A DNA stretch of 64,000 nucleotides from Mycobacterium gordonae (GTDB lineage Bacteria > Actinomycetota > Actinomycetes > Mycobacteriales > Mycobacteriaceae), in assembly GCF_017086405.1 (NCBI RefSeq), contig NZ_CP070973.1, forward strand, positions 5,054,739 to 5,118,738. Direction: 5' to 3'. The translations under genes and the position numbers were made by a program. Under the pieces are notes generated by a model. That model searched no databases. It had not been told where the DNA came from and saw nothing but the letters and a program-made list of their open reading frames with translations. Positions 31,329 to 41,578 of this stretch are shown piece by piece; position 1 is the stretch's first letter, and each line of letters starts with the position of its first letter.

Positions 31329-32902
31329 TCACATCCGGAAGACGCCGTAGGAGACCGATTCCAGCGGGGCCTGGGCACACACAGAAAGCGCCAGCCCCAC
31401 AACCGTTCTGGTATCGGCAGGGTCGATGATGCCGTCGTCCCACAGACGGGCGGTCGAGTAGTAGGGGTTGCCTTGGTCCTCGTACTGGGCGCGGATGGGC
31501 GCTTTGAACGCCTCTTCCTCTTCGGGCGACCAGGGCTTGCCCGCGGCAGAAAGCTGCTCACCGCGCACTGTGGCCAGCACCGAAGCGGCTTGTTCGCCGC
31601 CCATCACCGAGATGCGTGCATTCGGCCACATCCACAGGAAGCGCGGTGAGTACGCCCGCCCGCACATCGAATAGTTACCCGCGCCATAGGATCCGCCGAT
31701 CACCACGGTCAGCTTCGGAACCCGCGCGCACGCCACCGCGGTGACCATCTTGGCCCCGTGTTTGGCGATGCCGCCCGCCTCGTAGTCGCGACCGACCATG
31801 AACCCGGCGATGTTCTGCAGAAAGAGCAACGGGATCCGGCGCCTATCGCACAACTCGATGAAATGCGCTCCCTTGACTGCGGATTCGCTGAACAGCACGC
31901 CGTTGTTAGCGATGATCCCGACCGGGTGGCCGTGGATGTGCGCGAAGGCCGTCACCAGCGTCTTACCGTAATTCGCCTTGAATTCGCTGAATTCGCCACC
32001 GTCGACCATGCGCACGATCACTTCGCGGACGTCGTAGGGCACCCGCGGATCCGGGGGGACCACGTCGTACAGGTCCGTCTGGTCATACCGGGCGTCCACC
32101 GACGGACGGATGTCCCACTGCGCGGGCTCGCGCGGTCCGAAGGTGGCCGCGATCGAGCGCACGATCCGCAGCGCATCCTCGTCGTCCTCAGCCAGATGGT
32201 CGGTGACGCCCGAGACCCGGGAGTGCAGGTCCCCGCCGCCGAGTTCTTCGGCGGTGACGATCTCGCCGGTGGCCGCCTTGACCAGGGGTGGGCCGCCCAG
32301 GAAGATCGTGCCCTGCTCGCGGACGATGACGGCTTCGTCGCTCATCGCGGGCACGTACGCGCCGCCCGCGGTGCATGACCCGAGTACCGCCGCAACCTGC
32401 GGAATTCCCTTGGCGCTCATGGTCGCCTGGTTATAGAAGATCCTGCCGAAGTGTTCGCGGTCGGGGAACACCTCGTCCTGGCGGGGCAGGAAAGCGCCGC
32501 CGGAGTCGACCAGGTAGATGCAGGGCAGCAGGTTCTGTACAGCGACCTCTTGGGCGCGCAGGTGCTTCTTGACCGTCATCGGGTAGTAGGTGCCGCCCTT
32601 GACGGTGGCGTCGTTGGCGACGATCACACACTCACGTCCCGACACCCGCCCGATCCCCGTGATGATGCCCGCGCCCGGAGACTCGTCGCCATACATGCCG
32701 TTGGCGGCCAGCGCGGCCAGTTCCAGGAAGGGGCTGCCCGGATCGAGCAGGCGGTCCACCCGTTCCCGGGGCAGCAATTTTCCGCGGCTGACGTGACGCT
32801 CGCGGGCGCGTTCGTTGCCGCCCAGGGCTGCCGCGGCCAGCTTCTCGTTGAGTTCGGCGACCAATCGGCGATGTTCGTCGGCGAAGGTGGGCGCGATAGC
32901 CG

Positions 32903-32906
<4 letters not shown>
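31329..32906 (-). CDS. accD1: Carboxyltransferase beta chain AccD1
   Basis: A 525-residue carboxyltransferase with the crotonase-like halves seen in LLPRERVDRLLDPGSPFLE, YLVDSGGAFLPRQDEVFPDREHFGRIF and, later, NNGVLFSESAVKGAHFIELC and GSYGAGNYSMCGRAYSPRFLWMWPNARISVMGGEQAA. It corresponds to Rv2502c and partners AccA1 in carboxylating 3-methylcrotonyl-CoA. It overlaps scoB upstream by 4 bases. Confidence 0.95.
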
Positions 32907-33550
<644 letters not shown>

Positions 33551-33611
33551 GCGTTACTCCTCTTTGTCGCGAATGTGGGGGAAGCCCCAAGCTCGGCGCA
33601 ATCGACCGCCA

Positions 33612-34355
33612 TCACCGCACCGTCTCCTTCTCAATCCGCTTCTCCGGGTTGGGCACATGCACGACGCGCTGCACGAAAACACCCGGCGTATGCACGGTGG
33701 CGGGGTCGATCTCACCGGGCTCGACAAGGTGCTCGACCTCGGCGATGGTGATCCGTCCGGCCGGGGCGCACTCGGGGTTGAAGTTGCCGGCGGCGTAGCG
33801 GTACACCAGGTTGCCGTGCCGGTCGCCCTTCCAGGCATGCACCAGCGCGAAGTCGGTGCGGATCCCCCGCTCGAGAACATAGGTGACGCCGTCGAACTCG
33901 CGCGTCTCTTTGGGCGGCGACACGACGGCGACCTCCCCCGAAGCGTCGTAACGCCACGGCAGGCCGCCGTCGGCGATCTGGGTGCCGACCCCAGCCGGCG
34001 TGTAGAAGCCCGGGATGCCCATCCCGCCGGCACGCAGCCGCTCGGCCAGCGTGCCCTGCGGGGTGAGCTCCACTTCCAGTTCACCGGACAGGAATTGCCG
34101 CGCGAATTCCTTGTTCTCACCCACATATGAGGAGATAGTGCGGCGGATTCGCTTGTGCGCCAAAAGCACTCCCAACCCAATGCCGTCCACTCCGCAGTTG
34201 TTGGACACCGTCTCCAGGTCGGTGACGCCCAGCTCGGCGAGCGCCGATATCAGCGCCTCCGGGATGCCGCACAGCCCGAATCCTCCGACGGCCAGCGACG
34301 AGCCGTCGGTTATGTCCGCGACCGCCTCTGCAGCGGTAGCCACCACCTTGTCCAT
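33612..34355 (-). CDS. scoA: 3-oxoacid CoA-transferase subunit A
   Basis: A 247-residue protein opening MDKVVATAAEAVADITDGSSLAVGGFGLCGIPEALI, with the GGFG loop typical of the alpha subunit, and later GGMGIPGFYTPAGVGTQ. It corresponds to Rv2504c. It is the first gene of the run scoA-scoB-accD1-accA1-fadE19-maoC-citE and has the palindrome 34379-34394 right in front, so it probably has its own BkaR-controlled promoter. Confidence 0.94.
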   Translation of the reverse strand: MDKVVATAAEAVADITDGSSLAVGGFGLCGIPEALISALAELGVTDLETVSNNCGVDGIGLGVLLAHKRIRRTISSYVGENKEFARQFLSGELEVELTPQGTLAERLRAGGMGIPGFYTPAGVGTQIADGGLPWRYDASGEVAVVSPPKETREFDGVTYVLERGIRTDFALVHAWKGDRHGNLVYRYAAGNFNPECAPAGRITIAEVEHLVEPGEIDPATVHTPGVFVQRVVHVPNPEKRIEKETVR

Positions 34356-34378
34356 TTATCGCAGAGCCTCCGATTTCA

Positions 34379-34394
34379 GTTAATAATCATTAAC
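34379..34394. promoter_or_regulatory. BkaR-type operator in front of scoA
   Basis: GTTAATAATCATTAAC is a 16-base near-palindrome (14 of 16 positions symmetrical), 24 bases upstream of the scoA ATG. The same framework GTTAnTnAnnATTAAC recurs at 36121-36136 before the TetR gene. This supports one regulator acting at both promoters. Confidence 0.75.
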
Positions 34395-34459
34395 TAAGAC
34401 AGTGACAATACCATTTCACAGCGGGTGCGTCCAGGGCGGGTGGGGCCGCTCAGCAGCGG

Positions 34460-36091
34460 CTATCGACTGTCGCGGAGCCACTCGATCGCCGCCTGGCGCA
34501 GCTCGACTTTGCGTACCTTGCCGGTGACCGTCATCGGGAACTCCTCGACGATCCGCAGATACCGCGGGATCTTGAACCGCGCGATGCGCCCGGCGCAGAA
34601 CTCCCGTAGTGCCTCGATGGTCAACTCCGTGGCCCCCTCGCGCAGCCTGACCGCGGCCATGATCTCTTCGCCGTAGCGGTCGTCCGGCACGCCGATGACG
34701 TGTGCATCGACGATGTCGGGGTGTGTGTACAGGAATTCCTCGATTTCGCGTGGAGAGATGTTCTCCCCACCGCGCATGACGATGTCCTTGATGCGCCCGG
34801 TGATCTGCACGTACCCGCACGCATCCATGGCGGCCAGGTCGCCGGTGTGCATCCACCCGTCGGCGTCGACTACCTCGTCCGTCTTCACCGGGTCGTTCCA
34901 GTAACCCGACATCACCGAATAGCCGCGGGTGCAGAACTCGCCGGGCACGCCGCGGGCCACCGTTTGACCGGTATCGGGGTTCACCACTTTGATTTCCACA
35001 TGCGGACCCGCGCGCCCGACGGTACCGACGCGCCGTTCCAATGAATCGTCGGTGCGGGTCTGGGTCGAGACCGGGCTGGTTTCCGTCATGCCGTAGCAGA
35101 TCGAGACCCCGGGCATGTGCATGCGCTCGATCACCTGACGCATCACCTCGACGGGACACGGTGCGCCGGCCATGATCCCGGTTCGCAGGCTGCCCAACTC
35201 GTAGTCGGCGAAGTCGGCCAGGCCGAGCTCGGCGATGAACATCGTCGGCACTCCGTACAGGCTGGTGCAGTGTTCGGCCTGCACGGCCCGCAGGGTCGCG
35301 GCGGGATCGAACCCGGGCGCCGGGATCACCATGCAGGCACCGTGACTGGTGGCCGCCAGGTTGCCCATGACCATGCCGAAGCAGTGGTAGAACGGCACCG
35401 GGATGCAGATCCGATCCTGTTCGGTGTACTCGAGCAACTCCCCCACCAAGTAGCCGTTGTTGAGGATGTTGCGGTGGCTTAGCGTGACGCCCTTCGGGTA
35501 ACCCGTTGTGCCGGAGGTGTATTGGATGTTGATCGGGTCGGTGGGCGCCAACGTCGCGGCCGCCTGCGCCAGCGCGACCGAATCGGCATCGGCACCGGCC
35601 AACTCATCCCAGTCCGCGGTGCCCATGATGACCACGTCACGCAGGTCGACACAATCCGCCCTGACCTCTGTCAACATCGACAGGTAGTCGGCGTCCTTGA
35701 AGCCGGGGGCGGCGATCACCATGGCAATACCGGATTGCCGGAGAGCGTAGGCCAATTCGCGGGAACGGTAGGCAGGGTTAATGGTCACCAGGATCGCCCC
35801 GACCTCGGCGGTGGCGTACTGGACCAGAACCCACTCCCACCGGTTGGGCGCCCAGATGCCTATCCGGTCACCTGCCTTCACGCCGGCCCGCAACAGCCCG
35901 GTCGCCAGCCGGCGCACATCGGTCACGAAGTCGGTGTAGCTCCACCGCCGCCCTGCCGCGACGTCGACAAGCGCATCGTGCGACCCGAACACCATTGCGG
36001 TGTCAACAAGATTCGCGCCGATGGTCGTCTCGAGCAACGCGGGCACCCCCGGGCCACGTTCGTAGGAAAGCGGTCTAGGTTCGGTTGCCAC
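34460..36091 (-). CDS. fadD35: Acyl-CoA synthetase FadD35
   Basis: A 543-residue AMP-forming synthetase. The ATP-binding P-loop is YTSGTTGYPKGVTLSH, then YGMTETSP, YWNDPVKTDEVVDADGWMHTGDLA and GRIKDIVMRGGENISPREIEEFL. The C-terminal lysine is in the MTVTGKVRKVELR segment. It corresponds to Rv2505c. It activates a free carboxylic acid, perhaps a branched-chain or itaconate-like acid feeding the pathway; the substrate is not known. It is separated from scoA by 104 bases and diverges from the TetR gene. Confidence 0.93.
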   Translation of the reverse strand: MATEPRPLSYERGPGVPALLETTIGANLVDTAMVFGSHDALVDVAAGRRWSYTDFVTDVRRLATGLLRAGVKAGDRIGIWAPNRWEWVLVQYATAEVGAILVTINPAYRSRELAYALRQSGIAMVIAAPGFKDADYLSMLTEVRADCVDLRDVVIMGTADWDELAGADADSVALAQAAATLAPTDPINIQYTSGTTGYPKGVTLSHRNILNNGYLVGELLEYTEQDRICIPVPFYHCFGMVMGNLAATSHGACMVIPAPGFDPAATLRAVQAEHCTSLYGVPTMFIAELGLADFADYELGSLRTGIMAGAPCPVEVMRQVIERMHMPGVSICYGMTETSPVSTQTRTDDSLERRVGTVGRAGPHVEIKVVNPDTGQTVARGVPGEFCTRGYSVMSGYWNDPVKTDEVVDADGWMHTGDLAAMDACGYVQITGRIKDIVMRGGENISPREIEEFLYTHPDIVDAHVIGVPDDRYGEEIMAAVRLREGATELTIEALREFCAGRIARFKIPRYLRIVEEFPMTVTGKVRKVELRQAAIEWLRDSR

Positions 36092-36120
36092 AGTTCCTCC
36101 GGCCGGCGATCGGGTGCTAC

Positions 36121-36136
36121 GTTAGTGACGATTAAC
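36121..36136. promoter_or_regulatory. BkaR-type operator between fadD35 and the TetR gene
   Basis: GTTAGTGACGATTAAC shares the outer GTTA...TTAAC framework and most inner positions with the scoA-side site. It lies in the 66-base gap between divergent starts, 21 bases before the TetR ATG. Here it can repress both fadD35 and the regulator gene. Confidence 0.75.
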
Positions 36137-36157
36137 CGACATGTCCAGGAGGCCGTC

Positions 36158-36799
36158 ATGCCAGCGTCCGCCCCGGACAACGAATCCGGGCCGTCCGAGC
36201 CGCCAAATCGGCGCAGCCAGTTGAAATCCGACCGGCGCCAACAACTGCTGTCGGCTGCCGAGCGGCTCTTCGCTGAGCGCGGATTCCTGGCGGTGCGGCT
36301 GGAAGACATCGGCGCTGCCGCCGGCGTCAGCGGTCCCGCTATCTACCGGCACTTCCCCAACAAAGAATCGCTGTTGGTCGAATTGCTGGTCGGCATCAGT
36401 GCCGGGCTGTTGGCCGGTGCGCGCGCGGTGCAGGACCGCGGCGCCGACGCGGTTGCGACCCTGAATGGCTTGATCGACTTCCACCTCGATTTCGCGCTGG
36501 GCGAACCCGACCTCATCCGGATTCAGGACCGCGACCTGGCGCACCTGCCGGCGGCGGCCGAACGCCAGGTGCGTAAGGCGCAGCGTCAGTACGTGGAAAT
36601 CTGGGTCGGCGTGTTGCGCCAGCTTAATCCCGATCTGGCCGAAGCCGACGCCCGACTGATGGCGCATGCCGTGTTCGGGCTGTTGAACTCCACACCGCAC
36701 AGCATGAAATCGGCCGACACCAAACCGGCGCGGGCGGTTCGGTCTCGCGCCGTCATGCGGGCGATGACGCTTGCGGCGCTGACCGCCGGCGGACAATAA
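36158..36799 (+). CDS. bkaR: TetR-family repressor BkaR
   Basis: A 213-residue protein from ATG 36158, preceded by AGGAGG; longer upstream readings lie inside fadD35 antisense and are rejected. The N-terminal helix-turn-helix is VRLEDIGAAAGVSGPAIYRHFPNKESLL. It corresponds to Rv2506, described as BkaR, a repressor of branched-chain keto-acid/amino-acid catabolic genes. Two matching palindromes in this cluster are its probable operators. The C-terminal ligand domain gives no direct clue to the inducer; an acyl-CoA is plausible. Confidence 0.92.
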   Translation: MPASAPDNESGPSEPPNRRSQLKSDRRQQLLSAAERLFAERGFLAVRLEDIGAAAGVSGPAIYRHFPNKESLLVELLVGISAGLLAGARAVQDRGADAVATLNGLIDFHLDFALGEPDLIRIQDRDLAHLPAAAERQVRKAQRQYVEIWVGVLRQLNPDLAEADARLMAHAVFGLLNSTPHSMKSADTKPARAVRSRAVMRAMTLAALTAGGQ

Positions 36800-36868
36800 G
36801 TTATCGGGCCAGCTCGGGCCGGTCGCAAAACCCGTCCAGCGCGATGCCCGGTACCCTTCGAAGTGGAT

Positions 36869-37654
36869 ATGAACGATCCACGTCGCACCCAGCAATTCGG
36901 TCCCCCTCGACCGGGGTCTGATTCGGCGTGGCCGCATGACAATCGGGATTCGCCCCCGATCGACTACCCGGCGTATGCCGATGACATGCCGTATGCCACC
37001 TACGGCGGGGCTAATTCGTCATGGGCCCCCGGCACCTACCAACCCAATCCCACCCAACAGTTGCCGCCACAGTACTGGCAGCAGGACGGGCCTCCGAAGG
37101 ACGAGGAGCCCGACCAGGGCCCACCGCGATCACCCCGGTGGTTGTGGTTCGTGGCCGGTGCCGCGGTGTTGCTGGTCATCGGGTTGGTCGTGGCATTGGT
37201 CATCGCCAATGGGTCGCTCAAGCAGCAAACCGCGATCGAACCTCTGCCGCCGGTGCCCAGCACCACCGTCGCACCCCCCACGACCCGCACGACGTCGCCG
37301 CCCACCACCACCCGCAGGCCGCCGCGCACCACCACCACCGCCCCGCCCGGCACCACGGCGCCGCCCGGAGTGCCGAACACACCCGGAGCCTTGCAGACGG
37401 TCGTCTACAGCGTCTCCGGCGAGGGCCGCGCCATCAGTGTCATGTACATGGATGCCGGCGACATGATCCAGACCGAGTTCAATGTGGCGTTGCCCTGGAC
37501 CCGACAAGTGAGCCTGTCTACCTCGGCGAACCACCCGGCGAGCGTCACGGTGGTCAACATCGGCCACGAGATCACCTGTTCGGTCACAGTGGCCGGGGTT
37601 CAGGTGCGACAGCGCACCGGACAGGGTCTGACCATCTGCGACGCCCCGCGCTAA
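36869..37654 (+). CDS. Membrane-anchored protein with MmpS-like outer domain (Rv2507-like)
   Basis: A 261-residue protein from ATG 36869; a GTG six bases upstream in frame is an alternative start. The N-terminal ~85 residues are Pro/Gln/Tyr-rich and disordered. One membrane helix follows (WLWFVAGAAVLLVIGLVVALVIA), then a Thr/Pro-rich stalk and a C-terminal beta domain. That domain, VVYSVSGEGRAISVMYMDAG ending LPWTRQVSLS and SVTVVNIG, resembles the MmpS fold. It is probably an extracytoplasmic envelope protein; its function is unknown. Its stop overlaps the convergent MFS gene by 4 bases. Confidence 0.88.
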   Translation: MNDPRRTQQFGPPRPGSDSAWPHDNRDSPPIDYPAYADDMPYATYGGANSSWAPGTYQPNPTQQLPPQYWQQDGPPKDEEPDQGPPRSPRWLWFVAGAAVLLVIGLVVALVIANGSLKQQTAIEPLPPVPSTTVAPPTTRTTSPPTTTRRPPRTTTTAPPGTTAPPGVPNTPGALQTVVYSVSGEGRAISVMYMDAGDMIQTEFNVALPWTRQVSLSTSANHPASVTVVNIGHEITCSVTVAGVQVRQRTGQGLTICDAPR

Positions 37655-39072
37655 CCGGAAGCCGGCATCGCTATCGCCACGTGCGGCGGCACTCGCACCT
37701 TCAACATGGCCAGCAGTCCGACCGCAAGCACCACACAGATGCCTCCCAAACCGGCTCGGGCCACGCCGAAGACGTCGACGAAGACGGAGAACAGCCACGG
37801 CGCCAGGAACGCCACCGCCCGGCCGGTCATCGTGTACAGCCCGAACGCCACGCCCTCTTTACCGTGCTGCGCCATGCGCAACAGCAGCGCTCGTGCCGAT
37901 GACTGGGACGGCCCGATGAACAGGCACAACAATAGCCCGCACACCCAAAAGGCCAATGCGCCGGACAGGGCCAGCAGGCTCAGCGCCGAGGCGAGGATCG
38001 CCGTCAGCGACACCACGATCACCGGCTTGGAGCCCACCCGGTGGTCGATCAGTCCGCCGAGCGCAGCACCTATCGCGGCCACCACGCTTCCGGCGACCCC
38101 GAAGACAAGCACGTCGGCCTTCGAGAGGGTGTAGACCTCGACCCCCAGCACCGCACCGAAGGCGAAGATCGCCGCCAGGCCGTCCCGGAAGATCGCGCTG
38201 GCCACCAGGAAGTAGACCAAGTTGCGGTCGCGCCGCCACTCGGCGGAGATGTCGACCCAGAGCTTGCGGTACCCGCCCAGCAGGCTCGTTTTCGGGGCCG
38301 CCGAGGTCTCGTTGTCGGGCAGGCGATGAGCGATGAGCAGCAGTGGCGTTCCCAGGATCGCCAGCCAGGCCGCGGCCAGCAACATCGCCGCCCGCACATT
38401 GAGCCCGTCGTACGTGGACAGGTTTAGCAGACCGCGTTCATCGCCATCACCGGTCATGAAGCCCAGATAGACCAGGATCAGCAGCAGAACGCTGCCGAAG
38501 TATCCCGCTGCCCAGCCGAAGCCCGAGATGCGCCCGGCTGTTGCCGGGGTCGAGAATTCCCGCAACATCGCGTTGTAGGGAACGCTGGCCAAGTCACCGG
38601 CCGCCGCAGTCGCCGCCAACAGCGCCAGGCCCGCGAAGAAATAGTCGGGCTGATCACGAATCAGCGACATCCCGCACGTCGTCGCCACCGCGCAACCGGT
38701 CAACACGCCGAGCGCGACATGCCGTCGATGGTGCGAGGCCACCCAAACCCCGACGACAGGCGCCAGCATGGCCACGACGATCCCCGCGATGGCTGCGGCA
38801 CGCCCCAACCAACTCTCCGGAGTCGCACCACCGGGTGCGCCCTCCCCGACGCTGCTGGTCAGGTAGACGGAGAACACGAAAGTCGCCGTGATCGCGTTCA
38901 GGCCGGTCGAGCCGCAGTCCCACAAGGCCCAGGCCAGAATCCGGACTCGCGAGAAGGGCCGCAGCTCATCGCACCGAAGCTGTAATTTCGCAGACGAGTC
39001 CTCGAACTTTGTCTGCGAATCTTCAGGCTCGGCGCTCTGGCGATCCGTCGCGCCCGGCTCCGGGTCACTCAT
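37651..39072 (-). CDS. MFS transporter, UMF1 (Atg22-like) type
   Basis: A 473-residue protein from the ATG giving MSDPEPGATDRQ. A hydrophilic ~50-residue N-terminus precedes about 11-12 membrane helices. The first, ILAWALWDCGSTGLNAITATFVFSVYLTS, fits the UMF1 signature (WALxDxxxS...TFVF..Y). Further segments include AAIAGIVVAMLAPVVGVWV and ADVLVFGVAGSVVAAIGAALGG. It corresponds to Rv2508c. The substrate is unknown; fungal relatives export amino acids from vacuoles. Confidence 0.9.
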   Translation of the reverse strand: MSDPEPGATDRQSAEPEDSQTKFEDSSAKLQLRCDELRPFSRVRILAWALWDCGSTGLNAITATFVFSVYLTSSVGEGAPGGATPESWLGRAAAIAGIVVAMLAPVVGVWVASHHRRHVALGVLTGCAVATTCGMSLIRDQPDYFFAGLALLAATAAAGDLASVPYNAMLREFSTPATAGRISGFGWAAGYFGSVLLLILVYLGFMTGDGDERGLLNLSTYDGLNVRAAMLLAAAWLAILGTPLLLIAHRLPDNETSAAPKTSLLGGYRKLWVDISAEWRRDRNLVYFLVASAIFRDGLAAIFAFGAVLGVEVYTLSKADVLVFGVAGSVVAAIGAALGGLIDHRVGSKPVIVVSLTAILASALSLLALSGALAFWVCGLLLCLFIGPSQSSARALLLRMAQHGKEGVAFGLYTMTGRAVAFLAPWLFSVFVDVFGVARAGLGGICVVLAVGLLAMLKVRVPPHVAIAMPASG

Positions 39073-39146
39073 GCACAAGAGCGTATTGGTTCTGGCAGCG
39101 ACCCGCTGCGCCCGGCCGCGCGAGCCCACTGTCTACGATCGTCGTC

Positions 39147-39953
39147 ATGCCGGTTCCCGCTCCCAGTCCTGACGCGCGTGCTGTAGTCACCGGGGCTTCG
39201 CAAAACATCGGCGAGGCGCTGGCCACCGAGCTGGCCGCGCGCGGCCACAGCCTGATCATCACCGCGCGGCGCGAGGAGCTGCTCAACCAACTCGCCGCCC
39301 GGCTTGCAGAGCGGTACCGCGTCACGGTCGAGGTACGACCGGCCGACCTGGCCGACCCCGCCGAGCGGGCCAGGCTGTGCGACGAACTGGCCACCCGGAC
39401 GATCTCGATCCTGTGCGCCAACGCCGGCACCGCGACGTTCGGCGCGGTCGCCGATCTCGACCCGGCCGGCGAGAAGGCCCAGGTGCAGCTGAATGCCGTT
39501 GCGGTGCAAGACCTTACGCTGGCGGTGCTGCCGGGAATGATCCAGCGCCAGGCTGGCGGCATCCTCATTTCCGGCTCCGCAGCCGGCAATTCGCCGATTC
39601 CCTACAACGCCACCTATGCCGCCACTAAGGCATTCGCGAACACGTTCAGCGAATCGCTGCGCGGTGAGGTCCGCAAATTCGGCGTGCACGTCACGCTGCT
39701 GGCGCCCGGCCCGGTGCGCACGGATCTGCCCGAAGGCGACGAACGATCGCTGGTGGAGAAGCTCGTGCCCGACTTCCTGTGGATTTCGACCGAGCACACC
39801 GCGCAGGTGTCACTGGATGCGTTGGAGCGCAACAAGATGCGCATCGTGCCCGGGTTGACGTCGAAGGCCATGTCGGTGGCAAGTGGATATGCGCCACGGG
39901 CCATCGTGGCGCCGATCGTGGGCGCTTTCTACAAGAAGCTGGGCGGCGGATAG
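39147..39953 (+). CDS. cmrA: Short-chain reductase for mycolic acid synthesis, CmrA
   Basis: A 268-residue SDR, the same length as M. tuberculosis Rv2509. The cofactor motif is VVTGASQNIG, the catalytic serine follows GGILISGSAAGNSP, and the YxxxK pair is in YAATK. Rv2509 and its relatives reduce the 3-oxo-mycolate made by Pks13 to the mature mycolic motif, so this is core cell-wall metabolism. I chose ATG 39147 because upstream extensions overlap the divergent MFS gene. Confidence 0.93.
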   Translation: MPVPAPSPDARAVVTGASQNIGEALATELAARGHSLIITARREELLNQLAARLAERYRVTVEVRPADLADPAERARLCDELATRTISILCANAGTATFGAVADLDPAGEKAQVQLNAVAVQDLTLAVLPGMIQRQAGGILISGSAAGNSPIPYNATYAATKAFANTFSESLRGEVRKFGVHVTLLAPGPVRTDLPEGDERSLVEKLVPDFLWISTEHTAQVSLDALERNKMRIVPGLTSKAMSVASGYAPRAIVAPIVGAFYKKLGGG

Positions 39954-39959
39954 CCGCAA

Positions 39960-41489
39960 CTAGCGACGGCGGCCGGACCGAGTCATGTTGCGGATGATCT
40001 CGCGTATCGCCGTGTTGATCCCGCTTTTCACCGTCGGGTTTTTCAGCACTTCCTCCCACACCGCGGGTCCCTTCGGCTCGAAGGGCGCCGGCATGGGCGG
40101 CAGCTCGGCATCCACCTGCGGAACCGAGGGAGCCTGGCCCCCCGTCGCGACCATGGGGGGCTCCGGCCGCTCGATGGTCTGCCCGTACTTGGCGTGCAGG
40201 GGGCTGGCCTTCGCCGCCTTGGTGACCTCATCGGTACCGATGGCCCCCATCAACGACCGGGGCACCCGCATGCGTGTCCAGGCGACCGGTGTCGGTGCGC
40301 CCTTCTCCGACAACACGGTGACCACGGCCTCGCCGATGCCCAGCGACGTCAACGCCGATTCCAGTTCGTAGACATCGGTTTTCGGATAGGTGCGGACGGT
40401 CTTGCTCAGCGCCTTCTGATCGTCGGGGGTGAACGCCCGCAATGCGTGCTGGATGCGGGCGCCCAGCTGAGACAACACGTCGTTGGGCAGGTCGGTGGGC
40501 AGTTGGGTGCAGAAGAACACCCCGACGCCCTTGGACCGGATGAGCTTGACGGTCTGTTCGACCTGTTCGAGGAACGCCTTGGACGCGTCAGCGAACAACA
40601 GGTGCGCCTCGTCGAAGAAGAACACCAGCTTGGGCTTGTCGATGTCGCCGACTTCGGGCAACTGCGCGAAAAGGTCGGCCAGCAACCACATCAAGAACGT
40701 CGAGAAGATGACCGGACGCAACGATTGACCACTGAACTCCAGCAGGCTGATCGTGCCGCGGCCCCGCGTGTCGACCCGCAGCAGATCATTCGGGTCGAGC
40801 TTCGGCTCACCGAAGAAGGTGTCGCCGCCCTCGCCCGCGAGGTTCACCAGCGCTCGCAGGATGACGCCGGCGGTCGTCGCCGATACCCCGCCAAGGGACT
40901 TCAGGTCGGCCTTGCCCTCGTCGCCCGCCAGGTGACTGATGACGGTGCGCAGATTGCCCAGCGTGACCAGCGGGCGGTTGTTCTGTTTGGCCCAATGGAA
41001 GATGAGCCCCAGCGTCGACTCCTGCGTGGCATTGAGCCCCAACACTTTCGACAGCAGCACCGGACCGAAGCTGTCGACTGTGGCGCGCACGGGGACCCCG
41101 ATTCCGTCGGTCCCGAGCGACAGGAACTCCACCGGGAAGCCCGTCGGCGCCCAGTTGTCCCCGGTGTCCCTGGCACGCGCGGCAGTCTTGTCGTTGGCCT
41201 CTCCGGGCTGCGAGAGCCCGGACAGGTCGCCCTTCACGTCGGCCATGAACACCGGCACGCCGGCGGCACTGAGCTGCTCGGCGACCAGCTGCAGCGTCTT
41301 GGTCTTGCCGGTTCCGGTGGCCCCGGCCACCAGGCCGTGCCGGTTGATGGTGGCCAGCGGAATGCGGATCTGCGCGGTCGGGTCCGACTGGCCGTCGACC
41401 ACCACGGTGCCCAACTCGAGCGCCTGGCCTTCGACGGCGTAGCCCGCCGCAATGCGTTGCGCGGGTCCCAGCTCTGATTCAGTGCTCAT
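39960..41489 (-). CDS. HerA-like ATPase, DUF853 family
   Basis: A 509-residue ATPase. Walker A is GATGTGKTKTLQL near residue 57, Walker B KLVFFFDEAHLLF, then VFFCTQLPTDLPNDVLSQLGARIQHALRAFTPDDQKAL, typical of HerA/FtsK-superfamily DUF853 proteins. The C-terminus is Pro-rich before a basic end. It corresponds to Rv2510c. Its cellular role is unknown; related proteins are studied as DNA-translocating or resistance-linked ATPases. Confidence 0.92.
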   Translation of the reverse strand: MSTESELGPAQRIAAGYAVEGQALELGTVVVDGQSDPTAQIRIPLATINRHGLVAGATGTGKTKTLQLVAEQLSAAGVPVFMADVKGDLSGLSQPGEANDKTAARARDTGDNWAPTGFPVEFLSLGTDGIGVPVRATVDSFGPVLLSKVLGLNATQESTLGLIFHWAKQNNRPLVTLGNLRTVISHLAGDEGKADLKSLGGVSATTAGVILRALVNLAGEGGDTFFGEPKLDPNDLLRVDTRGRGTISLLEFSGQSLRPVIFSTFLMWLLADLFAQLPEVGDIDKPKLVFFFDEAHLLFADASKAFLEQVEQTVKLIRSKGVGVFFCTQLPTDLPNDVLSQLGARIQHALRAFTPDDQKALSKTVRTYPKTDVYELESALTSLGIGEAVVTVLSEKGAPTPVAWTRMRVPRSLMGAIGTDEVTKAAKASPLHAKYGQTIERPEPPMVATGGQAPSVPQVDAELPPMPAPFEPKGPAVWEEVLKNPTVKSGINTAIREIIRNMTRSGRRR

Positions 41490-41578
41490 AGACGCCCCTC
41501 GCTGTGTGGGAAAGCAATCACCCTACTTCCCCGTGCGCGGCAGGGTCAGGGCTTACCTGAGCTGCGCGTGGGCTTAGT

